Positions 10,785-19,585 of a stretch of 64,000 nt of DNA are shown in pieces (position 1 is the stretch's first letter; each line of letters begins with the position of its first letter). This DNA is from Lepidostoma basale. Its lineage: Eukaryota; Arthropoda; Insecta; Trichoptera; Lepidostomatidae. The stretch is taken from positions 124,001-188,000 of the forward strand of contig JAHDVF020000578.1 of NCBI GenBank assembly GCA_022606425.2, in the 5' to 3' direction. Position numbers and translations under genes: made by a program. The notes under the pieces were generated by a model. The model did no database searches. It saw only the letters and a program-made list of their open reading frames with translations, and had not been told where the DNA came from.

Positions 10785-11055
10785 TTTTACACGACGCACT
10801 TCGACAAGTTATATGAAAATGCACCTATTCGTATGTGTTTTCGATTTTCACTAGCTTCCTAAGACTATTTGATAAAGATCACATATAAAAGTGCGTTTTT
10901 AAAAAGGTAAACAAGATCACAGCCAACTCGCACGCTCGACACAACCACCCCAGACCGATGCGCTCGAATTATTGTGCATTTTTCTTCTGTCACGTAAGCA
11001 TTTAGGATTGTTTCGCGCATGCGTCAGATTTACAACTGAACTCCTATTGGTTAAA
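10785..11055 (-). promoter_or_regulatory. Putative promoter/5' UTR of the 10.6 kb gene
   Basis: Upstream of the minus-strand exon lie CGCGCATGCGTC at 11014-11025, close to the palindromic NRF1 site, and ACCAATAGG (minus strand, 11043-11051), a CCAAT box. CpG-containing words are frequent between 10,920 and 11,065 compared with the flanks. NRF1-like plus CCAAT elements are typical of nuclear genes for mitochondrial functions, agreeing with the N-terminus. The transcription start was not fixed. Confidence 0.5.
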
Positions 11056-12049
11056 TTCGGAAGCGCGAATAACAAAAGTTTATGCAAGATAAAAACTGAA
11101 TAAAAAGCTCTTGTCTTGTATTTATTTTTTCATATATATTGATAGCATAAGGTAACTAAATAAATCAAAAATGGTTTTCATTAAACCTTTGAAGAAATAT
11201 TTATATTTATATTATTGTGGAGAAATGTAACTAAGTTTTGAGTTTGCTTAGGTGCTTGTAATAACATTTTTTGATTTGAGAAACATTGATCATTTTTGGA
11301 ATTAATGGAATCCTAAAAGATTATATTAAAAAATGCTTAGCTTATAAAAAATGTTAATTTCTTTGCGAGATTTGGAAGTTATTTGCAATGTTTAAGTCTA
11401 TCGGGAAACAAAAGAAGAAAACATATAAACACATTATAATCTCGTCTAAATAATATCAACATTTTAATACACGACTTGACATGATGAGCCAATATAATAA
11501 CGTTTTACAAAAATATTATATAATATTTAGGTACTACGCATTGTTATTATCAGTGTTGTTTGTTGACAAATTGATAAAAGATTATTTAAAAAATATCGTC
11601 ATAAGTCCAACTCTTTTAAAGTAGGTCGCATTGAAAATGTAAAAATACGCTTTATCAGTCGTATTAAAATGAATTGAAAAATACCTACATAAATAGCACA
11701 CACATAATATAAAAATACAGACCAAAGATCACCTGCTTATAACGTGATCAATCGAATAATCCAAAATTACTTTCCAATATTTACGCGAAATACACAAATA
11801 AAATAGACGTTATACGAAATTGTACAATATTATTTTAGACAGGTCGAAAGTACCAATATTTTGAAACATTTTTTTGAAACTGTTTTTTTTGTTTGTTTTT
11901 TTGCCAGGTACTTACCTTTTATAATGTTAAATAAAAACAATTTTTAGAAATCATATTACGAATATTTTTTTAAAATTATACAAATTAATGTTATAAAAAT
12001 AAATAAATATACCCCCACCATTAGAAATCCATATATTATACATTATAAA
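11056..12049. other. AT-rich stretch
   Basis: No open frame or recognised repeat over about 1 kb. Confidence 0.35.
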
Positions 12050-12051
12050 CT

Positions 12052-12125
12052 AACTTTCATTGAAACCAGAAGATGGAAGCGAACTCTCGAAACCGGTTGA
12101 AACGAAAGAACAAGTGTCTAAATGT
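12052..12125 (+). repeat. Degenerate hammerhead-like motif (CCGG type)
   Basis: CCAGAAGATGG, a weak hairpin, then CTCGAAACCGGTTGAAAC. This is the same box as at 24.15 kb and (minus) 56.1 kb. Compared with the hammerhead core CUGANGA..GAAA, position U4 is A. The palindromic CCGG would be stem III. Confidence 0.5.
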
Positions 12126-12139
12126 ATATAAACAGTAAT

Positions 12140-12235
12140 ATAATATTTTTTATTTATTGTTTCCTGAACAATGATGTAAAACTCCACATTATAAAATAAT
12201 ACGAATGATACGAATGATATTAAATAATACGGATA
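12140..12235 (+). repeat. Dispersed repeat (GTTTCYTGAACAATG family)
   Basis: TTATTGTTTCCTGAACAATG, then AAAACTCCA.ATT and TAATACGAATGA. Relatives: 14.80-14.87 and 30.16-30.23 kb (minus) and 43.44-43.50 kb (plus). It often sits next to the CATGTTTYG repeat and may be another part of the same element. Confidence 0.6.
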
Positions 12236-12562
12236 ACGGTGGATACGTGGAACATAAATTAAATAGACAATATGTGCACCATCTAAAAAGAACATTTTGT
12301 GTTAAATTATTTTAATTTTGTTATTTTATTTTATATCATTGTATTGTATATTATTTGTTTTAGATTTATTTTGTAACGATCGAAGTGTGCGCGGGAGATG
12401 CCTATTGGTGGCGATGAGGTTCGCAACCCATCACACCGCGTCTCCCGCGGGGCGTAAAGAGAAAGATGGAGTGCCGCATCAACAAAAGTGTGACAGTCCA
12501 TTCTTTCTGCCTACCCTTTCGGGGAGACGGCGTGATGGTTAGTTAGTTAGTTAGTTAGTTTA
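12232..12562 (+). mobile_element. SINE-2, extended copy 1
   Basis: A unit of about 325 bp. An AT-rich 5' block (GGTGGATACGTG, AACATAAATTAAATAGACAA, CACCATCTAAAAAGAAC) is followed by GTGTGCGCGGGAGATGCC, the B-box-like GGTTCGCAACCC, and the LINE-A2-derived terminus with (TTAG)n. Nearly identical to 52.11-52.43 kb, including the AT-rich block, which shows that the element begins upstream of the GC-rich head. Confidence 0.85.
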
Positions 12563-12564
12563 AA

Positions 12565-12722
12565 TAATACGAATGAAAACGTCTGTTTTCTGGAAAATTT
12601 ATTATATTTTATGGGAATGGCATGTTTCGTCTTACCAAGGTATTACCAAAATATTATTTGTTCAAATGTCAATAAAACTTCTAGAAAACAGACGTATTAT
12701 TGTTAATTTTCGTTATTTAAAC
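12565..12722. repeat. Inverted repeat with CATGTTTCG core
   Basis: TTTAAATAA.ACGAATGAAAA and GTCTGTTTTCTGGAAAAT on the left recur inverted on the right (ATAAAACTTCTAGAAAACAGACG ... ATTTTCGTTATTTAAA). Between them lie ATTATATTTTATGGGAATGG, CATGTTTCGTCTTACCAAGG and CAAATGTC. The core recurs at 3.95, 13.95, 29.85, 38.3, 48.7 and 60.0 kb. The minus strand reads as a degenerate hammerhead. Confidence 0.7.
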
Positions 12723-13392
12723 TAAACTCTTATATTTTTACAATCTGTAATAGTGTGATGTCAAAACATCTACCTTCTAACAACTCCACAAAATTAAAGT
12801 TATCATTAAAATATTACACATTAATACGAAAAAAGAAAGTATTCTAATAGAGTGAGTGAACCTATACCTATGTCGACCATCGTATTCCACAATAATTAAC
12901 GAGTAATTAACGTAAAATGAATTCAATTTACAATCAAGTTGGTGTTATATCTTTGATGTAACAGACTTTATTTTTCAATATTTTTATCGCATTACTGAGT
13001 GAGATGGATATCAAATCTATATTAATTACATTGATGGTGATTAGACATAAAAATTGCAATTAGGTACTGGCCTGAAGCATAATTTCTTTTAGAAATATTC
13101 AAATATAACTACTTTTACCGCTAGCTGCTATAAGAGGTAAACAACGGTATATTCGTCTTATTAAATTTACGCGAGAGAACCAAAACGGTGTAATTTAGTT
13201 AATTATGTAAGCAAATATATGAATTTTATGGCGTTAACAGTGTGGTAATTTAAACAAGAGACATTGGAATCGATCAAAATATGTTTTGTTATAAAAATTA
13301 TTATTAAAAATGCCAATGAAAAGAAAATTATATGTTATTCCGTGAGATTGAATTAATTGAATATTATATAAGATTGAAATTGTAAAAAATAT
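12723..13392. other. AT-rich stretch
   Basis: Nothing recognised. Confidence 0.3.
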
Positions 13393-13893
13393 TAATGAAC
13401 GCAAAAATGGCCGTTTGCAATGGAGTTCTAGTTCCAAAGCTTTATGTATGGAAGCGAAACGTGGAACTGGCAGAATAAGGATGAGACCAGAATAAATGCG
13501 GTAGAGATGAGATCCATTAGACGTATGTGTGATAAAACGATGTACGACAGTGTTTCAAATCTTGATATTATGAAGGAATGTAGAGCGGAAGAAAGTATTA
13601 TGCGCAAAATTATGTGCAAGGATCACGGCTTTGATTTGGTCACATGGAACGCATGAATGAAGAATGAATGGTTAATAAAGTATGCGTTAACGATGTGAAT
13701 GGAGTACATGGCGTGACCAAATCAATCAAGTTTTAAGGTCGGCCATATTTGAATTTGAAAGAATCGAGGTGCGTGTATAAATTTTTTTGCTGTAAGAATT
13801 TGGAAAAAGCTAGAGAGGTGTGCAGGATAGAGTAGTGTGGCCATTCACCCTTTCTGTCTACCCTTCACATAAAACAGCGTGATGGTTTGTTTA
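13393..13893 (+). mobile_element. LINE-A1 3' fragment, heavily decayed
   Basis: MAVCNGVLVPKLYVWKRN-like start, MRSIRRMCDKTMYDSVSNLD, then several frameshifts, a missing block before HDQINQVLRSAI and a terminal CVYKFFCCKNLEKARE. Ends TGATGGTTTGTTT. Confidence 0.85.
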
Positions 13894-13904
13894 TTTTTGA
13901 AAAT

Positions 13905-13990
13905 AACTTTATTCATTATAAAAATTAATACGAATGAAAACGTCAACGTCAACAAATGACATTTGATATTACCTTAGGCGAAACATGCTA
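13905..13990 (-). repeat. CATGTTTYG-family repeat
   Basis: ATTAATACGAATGAAAACGT, then CATTTGATATTACCTTAGGC and GAAACATGCTATTCC. On the plus strand the order TTGATA-stem-GAAACATG is that of the degenerate hammerhead box. Confidence 0.6.
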
Positions 13991-13992
13991 TT

Positions 13993-14768
13993 CCTTCTTC
14001 TTCTTCTTCTGATTGTAGATCTTGCGATCTGTTTATTCAGGATATTAACTTTCTTCCTGTGATGTAGACAACCAGCTTTCTCTCCATCTCTTTGGTGGTC
14101 GTCCTGGTGGTCGACGGCCCTCTGGAGTCTCGTGCATCACGTCTTAGACATCCGGAGATAACTGCAGCTTTATCAGTCTGTTTTTTTTTTAAACTTTATT
14201 ATATAGATCGCAGCAACTAGATATCTCCACACCCAGATATCTGAACTTCATGACCTGTTCTATGGGTTTATCGTCTACAACCAATTTGCATCTGAGAGGC
14301 TGGCTGGATATTGTTAGACATTTTGTTTTTGCGACGGATATCATCATATTATACCTCTCGGACGCAAGATGGAACCTATAAAGCATTCTTTGTAGATCGT
14401 CTTCACTTTCTGCCGGTATTGTTACATCGTCAGCATAGCATACCACATTAATGAATTTTTCTCCCATCCTGTATCCGAGGTTAAGAGATGCGACCTCCTC
14501 TATGATCTTGTCCATGATGAGGTTAAAAGAAAAGGACGGAGACTGGCGCCCGGTCTTATTCCTGATATAGCAGGTATTTCCCTAGAGAGCTCCCCATCTG
14601 CTTTAATGATCGTTTTGCCATTTGTGTTAAGGTCTTGTATTGTTTTTATTATAGATTATGATATACCTCTTTCTAAAAGGATATTGACAATGTCTTTTAG
14701 CAATACTCTATCAAACGCCTTAGTTAAATCAATGAAACACATATACCTAAGCTGGTTTGAAAGGATCA
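13993..14768 (-). mobile_element. LINE-C, minus-strand copy with RT YADD motif
   Basis: Starting with the 3' tail (TTCTTC)n at 13,993, the minus strand shows the C-terminal GRPPRRPPRRW-like region and AVISGCLRRD, then an apparent deletion, then an open frame of 108 codons, MDKIIEEVASLNLGYRMGEK ... NVVCYADDVTIPAESED ... CLTISSQPLRCKLVVDDKPI ... FRYLGVEISSCCDLYNKV. CYADD is the reverse transcriptase catalytic box. Farther up are the RT residues FIDLTKAFDRVLLKDIVNI. About 300 bp of the middle C-terminal part are lost. Confidence 0.85.
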
Positions 14769-14789
14769 TGCTATTCTCATAAAATATAA

Positions 14790-14872
14790 TAATACTTTTA
14801 GAATCATTCGTATTAATTATTTAATATGGAGCTTTTCACCATTGTTTAAGAAATAAAAATATACATTTATTC
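14790..14872 (-). repeat. GTTTCYTGAACAATG-family repeat
   Basis: Inverse of the block at 12.14 kb: CATTCGTATTAATTATTTAA, TATGGAGCTTTTC, CATTGTTTAAGAAA. Confidence 0.55.
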
Positions 14873-15302
14873 AAGATATAATTACGCATCGAAATATTGT
14901 TCCGACTCTGGATTTACTCGATATTAAAAATAATGTTAAAATTACAGTAAAGAGTGCACGTTTTTTTAAATAACTTATTATCTATGCTGATTAAAGAAAT
15001 ACATTGATTTACCTCTGGAAATTGAATTGATTGTGAATTATTTTGTAACATCATACTCACAAAAACAGCGCAAGCGCACAAAAATCTCAGAAGTTGATGA
15101 AATAATAGAAAATTTGTCGGTGAGGTCGTTAACCTATTTGGCTACTTTTAGAAATTATACTTGTTCATTTTACATATGGAGAAATATAATCGTGAATGTG
15201 GTTAAGGGATATGACTCAACGAAGAATGTAAATCAGTCCAATATGACGGATGAAGAGAGATTTGTTTCTACTCTAATTCAATGAAGCAGAAAATATTAAG
15301 AT
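14873..15302. other. Stretch with one orphan frame
   Basis: An 85-codon plus-strand frame, 15,027-15,284 (SQKQRKRTKISEVDEIIENL ... NMTDEERFVSTLIQ), has mixed composition but no domain I recognise. It could be a fragment of an unidentified transposon protein or chance. Confidence 0.25.
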
Positions 15303-15574
15303 TCTACTTTGGGAATTAATTAAACATTGTTTAGACCACTTTTTTAATAAACAAATATTAAAATACACGACATGTTTCAGAGGATACCTCCTCCATCTTC
15401 AGGTGTAAAAAATATAACAAAAACAAAACAAAGATAGTCTTTCTTTGTTTTGTTTTTGTTATATTTTTTACACCTTAAGATGGAGGAGGTATCCTCTGAA
15501 ACATGTAGTGTATTTTAATATTTTTTTTATTAAAAAAGTGGTCTAAACAATGTTTAATTAATTCCCAAAGTAGA
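15303..15574. repeat. Inverted-repeat element with hammerhead ribozymes in its arms
   Basis: The arms start TCTACTTTGGGAATTAATT and run about 130 bp to a short centre near 15,432. Each arm holds a box CCTGAAGATGGAGGAGG ... CCTCTGAAACATGT. Inverted terminal duplications with internal hammerheads are known for Penelope-like elements. The sequence after the right arm (GGAATTCCACAGTGTTAATG) recurs beside the related inverted repeats at 36.15 and 55.8 kb, so all three are one family. Confidence 0.88.
15364..15407 (-). ncRNA. Hammerhead ribozyme motif, complete core
   Basis: Minus strand, 5' to 3': TACAC, core CTGAAGA, a bulged T, stem II GGAGGA-GGTA-TCCTCT, GAAA, stem III CATG, then TC followed by GTGTA. 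All invariant positions are present (C3 U4 G5 A6, G8 A9, G12 A13 A14, A15.1-U16.1, H17=C). The 5' TACAC pairs perfectly with the 3' GTGTA as stem I. Predicted cleavage falls between 15,369 and 15,368. The only oddity is the extra U before stem II. The plus-strand partner in the other arm (15,468-15,512) has TTAAGA and ATGTAG changes and is probably inactive. Confidence 0.8.
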
Positions 15575-15667
15575 TTACTATGGAATTCCACAGTGTTAAT
15601 GCCTTAACTTTTAATAAGTTAATATTAAGATTACCTATTAATTTTTGGGGAGTAATCGATTGTAAAT

Positions 15668-15866
15668 TAAGCAACTAATCATCACGCCGTCTATTCGGGA
15701 GGGTAGGCAGAAAGAATGGACGACCACACTGTTCTTTCCTGACATATTTCTCTCGTTCATCAACATTGTACATATTGCCATGCACGCACGTCGAATTTAA
15801 TATTGGATTGATTTGATTGTGCCACGCTTTTCTTGGTCTTCCTATATCGCTTGTTATATTTACATC
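15668..15866 (-). mobile_element. LINE-A2 3' fragment, interrupted by hAT-like end
   Basis: Tail region then coding remnant (minus) ending DVNITSDIGRPRKAWHNQIN, the HVHGNMYNVDEREKYVRKEQ block being a decayed MTRCMNVEE..REVCQ. It stops exactly where a CAGTAGTTCCCAAAGTG terminus starts at 15,867. Confidence 0.82.
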
Positions 15867-16085
15867 AGTAGTTCCCAAAGTGATCCGTACGAACCCCCAG
15901 GGGTCCCTGTGATCATTCAGGGGGTCCGTGGAAAAATAAAATTGATTTGGGGCTTATGGAAGTTATAATAAATAACAACGGATATTTTTCGTTGTCGACC
16001 TTTTTTTTGCTCACTCTTGAAAATCGGGTCAGCCGCGACATTCGATTTTTCCAAATGAGCAAAAAAAAGGTCAACTTAGATTACT
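15867..16085 (+). mobile_element. hAT-like MITE, left end only
   Basis: CAGTAGTTCCCAAAGTGATC is a typical hAT-type terminus and matches the end of the complete element at 37.6-38.0 kb. The body has the repeated GGGGTC/GGGGGTCC phrase and a hairpin GACCTTTTTTTTGCTCA ... GAGCAAAAAAAAGGTC. No right terminus was found before 16.3 kb. Confidence 0.65.
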
Positions 16086-16518
16086 TGTTATGTTGTAATA
16101 TTACTTTATTTTCTACTTCACTAACAAACATTCATAAGATATTTGATAAGATATTTTTATCCATAAAGTACCTAACTAAAGTCCAGGAATTTTATCTTAG
16201 AACAAAAACACTTATGATTTACTATGATAATGTTGCCATGCGGCAAAACTATAAATAGTTGAACCGATAAATATAGAACAAATATCCTTCGCACCACCAG
16301 CAGCGTCGGTAAATATTGGAGATGATAAAATAAGTCAACAATTACAAATTTTTTGATTATACAATAATATTTTCAAGCACGCTTTTAGAATGTTCGCGAT
16401 AACAAATAATGCTATCAATAACATAATTGACTTATCATAAAGAAGAGTATAAATGTCAGGACACTGTATCTCTACATGAGGGAGTATTTCTGATAATAGG
16501 ACAATTGGAGGAAGAGTT
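16086..16518. other. AT-rich stretch
   Basis: No supported feature. Confidence 0.3.
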
Positions 16519-16519
16519 T

Positions 16520-16990
16520 TCAGAGATCCCAATGATCTCAGAGTCCTATACGACGAACGCGTTGGTTCGGAGCAGACTCGAAAGTGTTTTTTTGATATAG
16601 AGTCCTCACGAGGCGAAATATTCCGTTATGCTGGAGGGGGTTCAGAAAAAAAATTTGAGATATCTCTACATGAAGGAGTATGGTAGTTATCTGTGGCTCT
16701 ATCCCACGGCATTTCTTTTGGGAATGCTGAATAGCCCATTTCTTTAAATTAATCAGGGGATATTTCGAGAATTCGGCCGTTGGTCCCAAGCATTCCCAAA
16801 AGAAATAGCGTGGGATAGAGCCACGGATAGCTACCATACTCCCTCTTGCAGAGATAGGTACCTCAGATTTTTTTTCTGAACCCTCTTCAGCATAACGGAA
16901 TATCTCGATTCGTGAGGACTCCATATTACAGAACCACTTTCGAGCCTGCTCCGAACCAATGCGTTGTATAGGACTCAAAGCACATGTTCT
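16520..16990. mobile_element. LINE-E fragments arranged head-to-head as a palindrome
   Basis: 16,541-16,735 (+) and about 16,780-16,985 (-) are reverse complements at roughly 85-90% by eye, separated by about 45 bp. Both encode LINE-E residues (LRVLYDERVGSEQTRK..., LHEGVWxLSVALSHGISFGN). The minus frame runs 146 codons with several changes. Either two independent truncated insertions met or an inverted duplication occurred. Confidence 0.8.
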
Positions 16991-17044
16991 ACTATACTTT
17001 TAAACCGATCGTTTTTTAAGCGGTCACATTTAGATTTTTAGATC

Positions 17045-17130
17045 TTGTCTTGATGCGCCCTTGAGGTGATTGCATCACAAAAACGGCGCTTTAAAAGTTA
17101 GCATATTATTATTATTATTATTATTATGAG
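17045..17130 (+). repeat. LINE 3' end with (ATT)n tail
   Basis: GATGCGCCCTTGAGGTGATT, GCATCACAAAAACGGCGC, TTTAAAAGTTAGCAT and (ATT)n. It resembles 6.68-6.75 and (minus) 22.24-22.33 kb, so it is the 3' untranslated end of a CR1/L2-like element. Confidence 0.55.
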
Positions 17131-17450
17131 GATCTCTGAAAACTCTTCCGGTCCGGATGATGAAGCGCAACATCCTTAGTGCAGTGTTACAAATCATCTC
17201 GATATGTGCACGAAAATTTAGCCTAATTTTAATGTAGGTATACAAGGTTTGAATAAATCTCGAATATTTATCGAAGGTTTACTTTGTTACTATGTTTATA
17301 ATATTTTCTTTCTTTTACTTTATATACGTTGACGTGTTATTGTAACATGATGAATGTTAACTATCAATATGAATTTGTCAGAGTTTTAATATATGGGTAG
17401 CAGAATAACTCAAAATGGGCCATCAAAAGCAGTAGTTGTAAACAGGGTGA

Positions 17451-17890
17451 TGATGAAGCTAGAATAGCCATCATTAAAAAGCCAAAGATGTTTGTAAAAC
17501 ATGGCCAGACGAAAAGTGAGTGTAGACGTCTAGCTGCCTTTGAAATGTGTTGTTACAGACGCATGCTGGGGCTCAATTGGCCGAAACACATATAAAACCA
17601 CGAGGTTTTGAGAAAGGTTGGATAAACGAGATAAATTCTTAAAACTATTGTACAGAAATGAGTAAACTGGATAGCCCATAACATCAGGCATCCGGGGATG
17701 CTTATTACCATCACGGAGGTAATGGTTGAGGACGGAAACTGCAGAAGCTGCCCAAGAGACATTTATATGGACATGATTAGAGACATGCGCTGTGGCAGCT
17801 ACGCAGAGATGAAACTACTGGCTGGATATAGGGCTGAGAAGAGGGAACGTGTGACGTTTATTGTAGACAATTTCGCCGGATTGTAACCAT
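17451..17890 (+). mobile_element. RTE-like LINE-D 3' fragment
   Basis: Plus-strand remnant: FEMCCYRRMLGLNWPKHI, then NHEVLRKVG, and later RDIYMDMIRDMRCGSYAEMK with LLAGYRAEKRERV. FEMWCYRRMLxISW and the closing block CSSYAxxKRAAxDRxxW are shared with the cleaner copy at 60.4 kb. Frameshifts and stops in the middle. Confidence 0.75.
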
Positions 17891-17929
17891 GAATAAAAAT
17901 ATGATGAATTTGTAATTTTTAAACAATAT

Positions 17930-18095
17930 TTATACATTTTCTTCTATGTTCGCCATACTTTGTGTTGTAGATGTTTTATATTTTTCTTTTCTTATATATA
18001 ATTTGTATACAACACTCACTTAAAACAAATTAAAATTAAATATCAAACATGTTTCGGACTACCCAATCCTTCCTCAGTGATATTATATCTTCTTC
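17930..18095 (-). repeat. Hammerhead-bearing repeat (TTCTATGTTCGCC family)
   Basis: TTTTCTTCTATGTTCGCCATACTTTGTG..., ATTTGTATACAACACTCACT and CATGTTTCGGACTACCC form a block that recurs at 44.37-44.44, 45.27-45.42 and (inverted) 42.60-42.68 kb. The 3' part carries the ribozyme motif listed separately. Confidence 0.75.
18039..18084 (-). ncRNA. Hammerhead ribozyme motif, complete core
   Basis: Minus strand: AATATCA, core CTGAGGA, an extra A, stem II GGAT-TGGGTA-GTCC (closing T.G), GAAA, stem III CATG, TT, then TGATATT. Stem I pairs over seven positions without mismatch, and the invariant core bases are all present with H17=U. Predicted cleavage lies between 18,046 and 18,045. An extra base between A9 and stem II is seen here as in the 15.4 kb motif. 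Confidence 0.78.
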
Positions 18096-18183
18096 TTCTT
18101 CTTTGCTAGCCTTCTTCCCTCCACTGCTGGATATAGGCTTCTTCCAATTTCTTCCACTCGTCTCTATCCTGCCCCTTTTGTAT
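18091..18183 (-). mobile_element. LINE-B2 3' end scrap
   Basis: (TTC)n tail, then minus-strand WKKLEEAYIQQWREEG-like residues (antisense of CTCCACTGCTGGATATAGG). Same end as 57.0 kb. It is inserted immediately beside the hammerhead repeat. Confidence 0.7.
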
Positions 18184-19043
18184 CCATGTGATATTATATA
18201 GATATTTAAAATTGTTTACAAATATGGTCAGTTTTGACAGATGTTCTAAAGATTTATTTTGGAACGTTTATGCTTTTGTTATAACAAATATTATGAAAAA
18301 ATTAAAAATATCAATTTTAAGTTCTTATTGGGGTTCAGGTATTAACTTACAACAAAGGAAATAAATCAAAGATTGGACTTGACGTTAAATTTATTTGATT
18401 ATTTATATTTCTAATATTAACATGTAAAATTTCAACGCCATTATCTTTATTAAATGAATGATCTTTTTTAATGAGGTGGTAAAACAGTTGTCTTCAAAAT
18501 AATATAATAACTTACATCAGTTTGTATTCACATAACCCAAAATAAAAGAGAAAGGCAATAATGACTACTGCAGTTATACAGCAGAGTGTAAAAAATACAA
18601 ATCAACAAGTTTTTTTTTTTAGATTTTAATATCAACATGTTATGAATGTGCACATTGTCTCAGATAATTCCAGGCATAAAATGACATATAATTTAAACAA
18701 AATCATATGTTTCAAAGATAAGGCTGAAAGTTATGCTGTGGTGCATGCTGACGTGACGTCGAGCGTGTGCATTAATCTGTCATGCTTGGCGCCCTCTGAT
18801 GTTTTTACCAGTTAACACAGTGACAAAAATACAATAAGAAGTTAATTGATAAATATGGCGCTTTATAAATAATCCAATACCTTCAGTGTGTTTACTTTAT
18901 AAAGTACCTACTGGTAATATATTGAACGCATATTGAATCGTATAGTATAGTTTGTATACAACTTTGGTATGTAAAATGTTCAAAATAATCGTTCGATGTA
19001 ACCTCAAAATTCATAATATATTAACTTAAACATTTATCATACA
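18184..19043. other. AT-rich stretch with CRE-like word
   Basis: Mostly simple AT-rich sequence. At about 18,749-18,800 there is a less AT-biased patch (GCTGACGTGACGTCGAGC, CTTGGCGCCCTCTGATG). No open frame. Confidence 0.3.
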
Positions 19044-19585
19044 TCTTCTTCTTCTTCCTCAGCCTATTCTCGTCCACTCCTAAACAAAGGCCTCCACCAT
19101 TCGCTTCCATGTCACTCTGTCTTGTGCAGACTGCATCCAGGTTATTCCGACGTGTCTGTTCAGATCATCCTTTCACCGTAGTTGCGGTCGTCCTGCACTT
19201 CTCTTTACCGTCCACGGTCTCCAAGTCAGCAGTCTTCTTGTCCATTTTTCATCTGAGCTTCTGGCTACGTGACCTGCCCATTGCCATTTTAGAATCACCA
19301 CCCGGTGGATGATGTCAGTGACCTTTGTTTTTTCTCTCACCATATCGTTTCTGACTCTTAGGCTTATTTCTAACATGGCTCTTTGGGTCACTCGTAGTTT
19401 CTAGGCACTTTGCTTGGACAATGTTACAGTTTCAATACTATAAGTATCAGCTGACAGAACACAGACTTCATAGTCTTTTCGTTTCAGATTGATCGGTATT
19501 TTCCCGTTTTTAAGGTCCCGATGTAACCCATGTTTCCAAAAGCTGTCCAGCTTAGCCCAATTCTTCTCAATAATACATGAACCTC
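19044..19585 (-). mobile_element. RTE-like LINE-B 3' fragment
   Basis: (TTC)n tail, then a minus-strand frame TQRAMLEISLRVRNDMVREK, TDIIHRVVILKWQWAGHVAR, SSDEKWTRRLLTWRPWTVKR, SAGRPQLR. Farther up are ETVTLSKQSAEK and GLHRDLKNGKIPINLKRK. It is a close relative of 32.1-32.65 kb. The KWQWAGHxxR and GRPxxRW blocks are characteristic of this RTE-like group. Confidence 0.87.

Noticed and set aside
12535..12562. (TTAG)n arrays at many sites as telomeric repeats
   Set aside because: Insect telomeres are (TTAGG)n. These are four-base units only 2-5 long, always after TGATGG at LINE-A or SINE-2 ends.
15947..16258. 103-codon plus-strand frame
   Set aside because: Begins inside the hAT-like end and is AT-driven with no domain; likely chance.
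18775..18800. CTCF-like site (GGCGCCCTCTGATG)
   Set aside because: One imperfect match in 64 kb is expected by chance, and no boundary context is visible.
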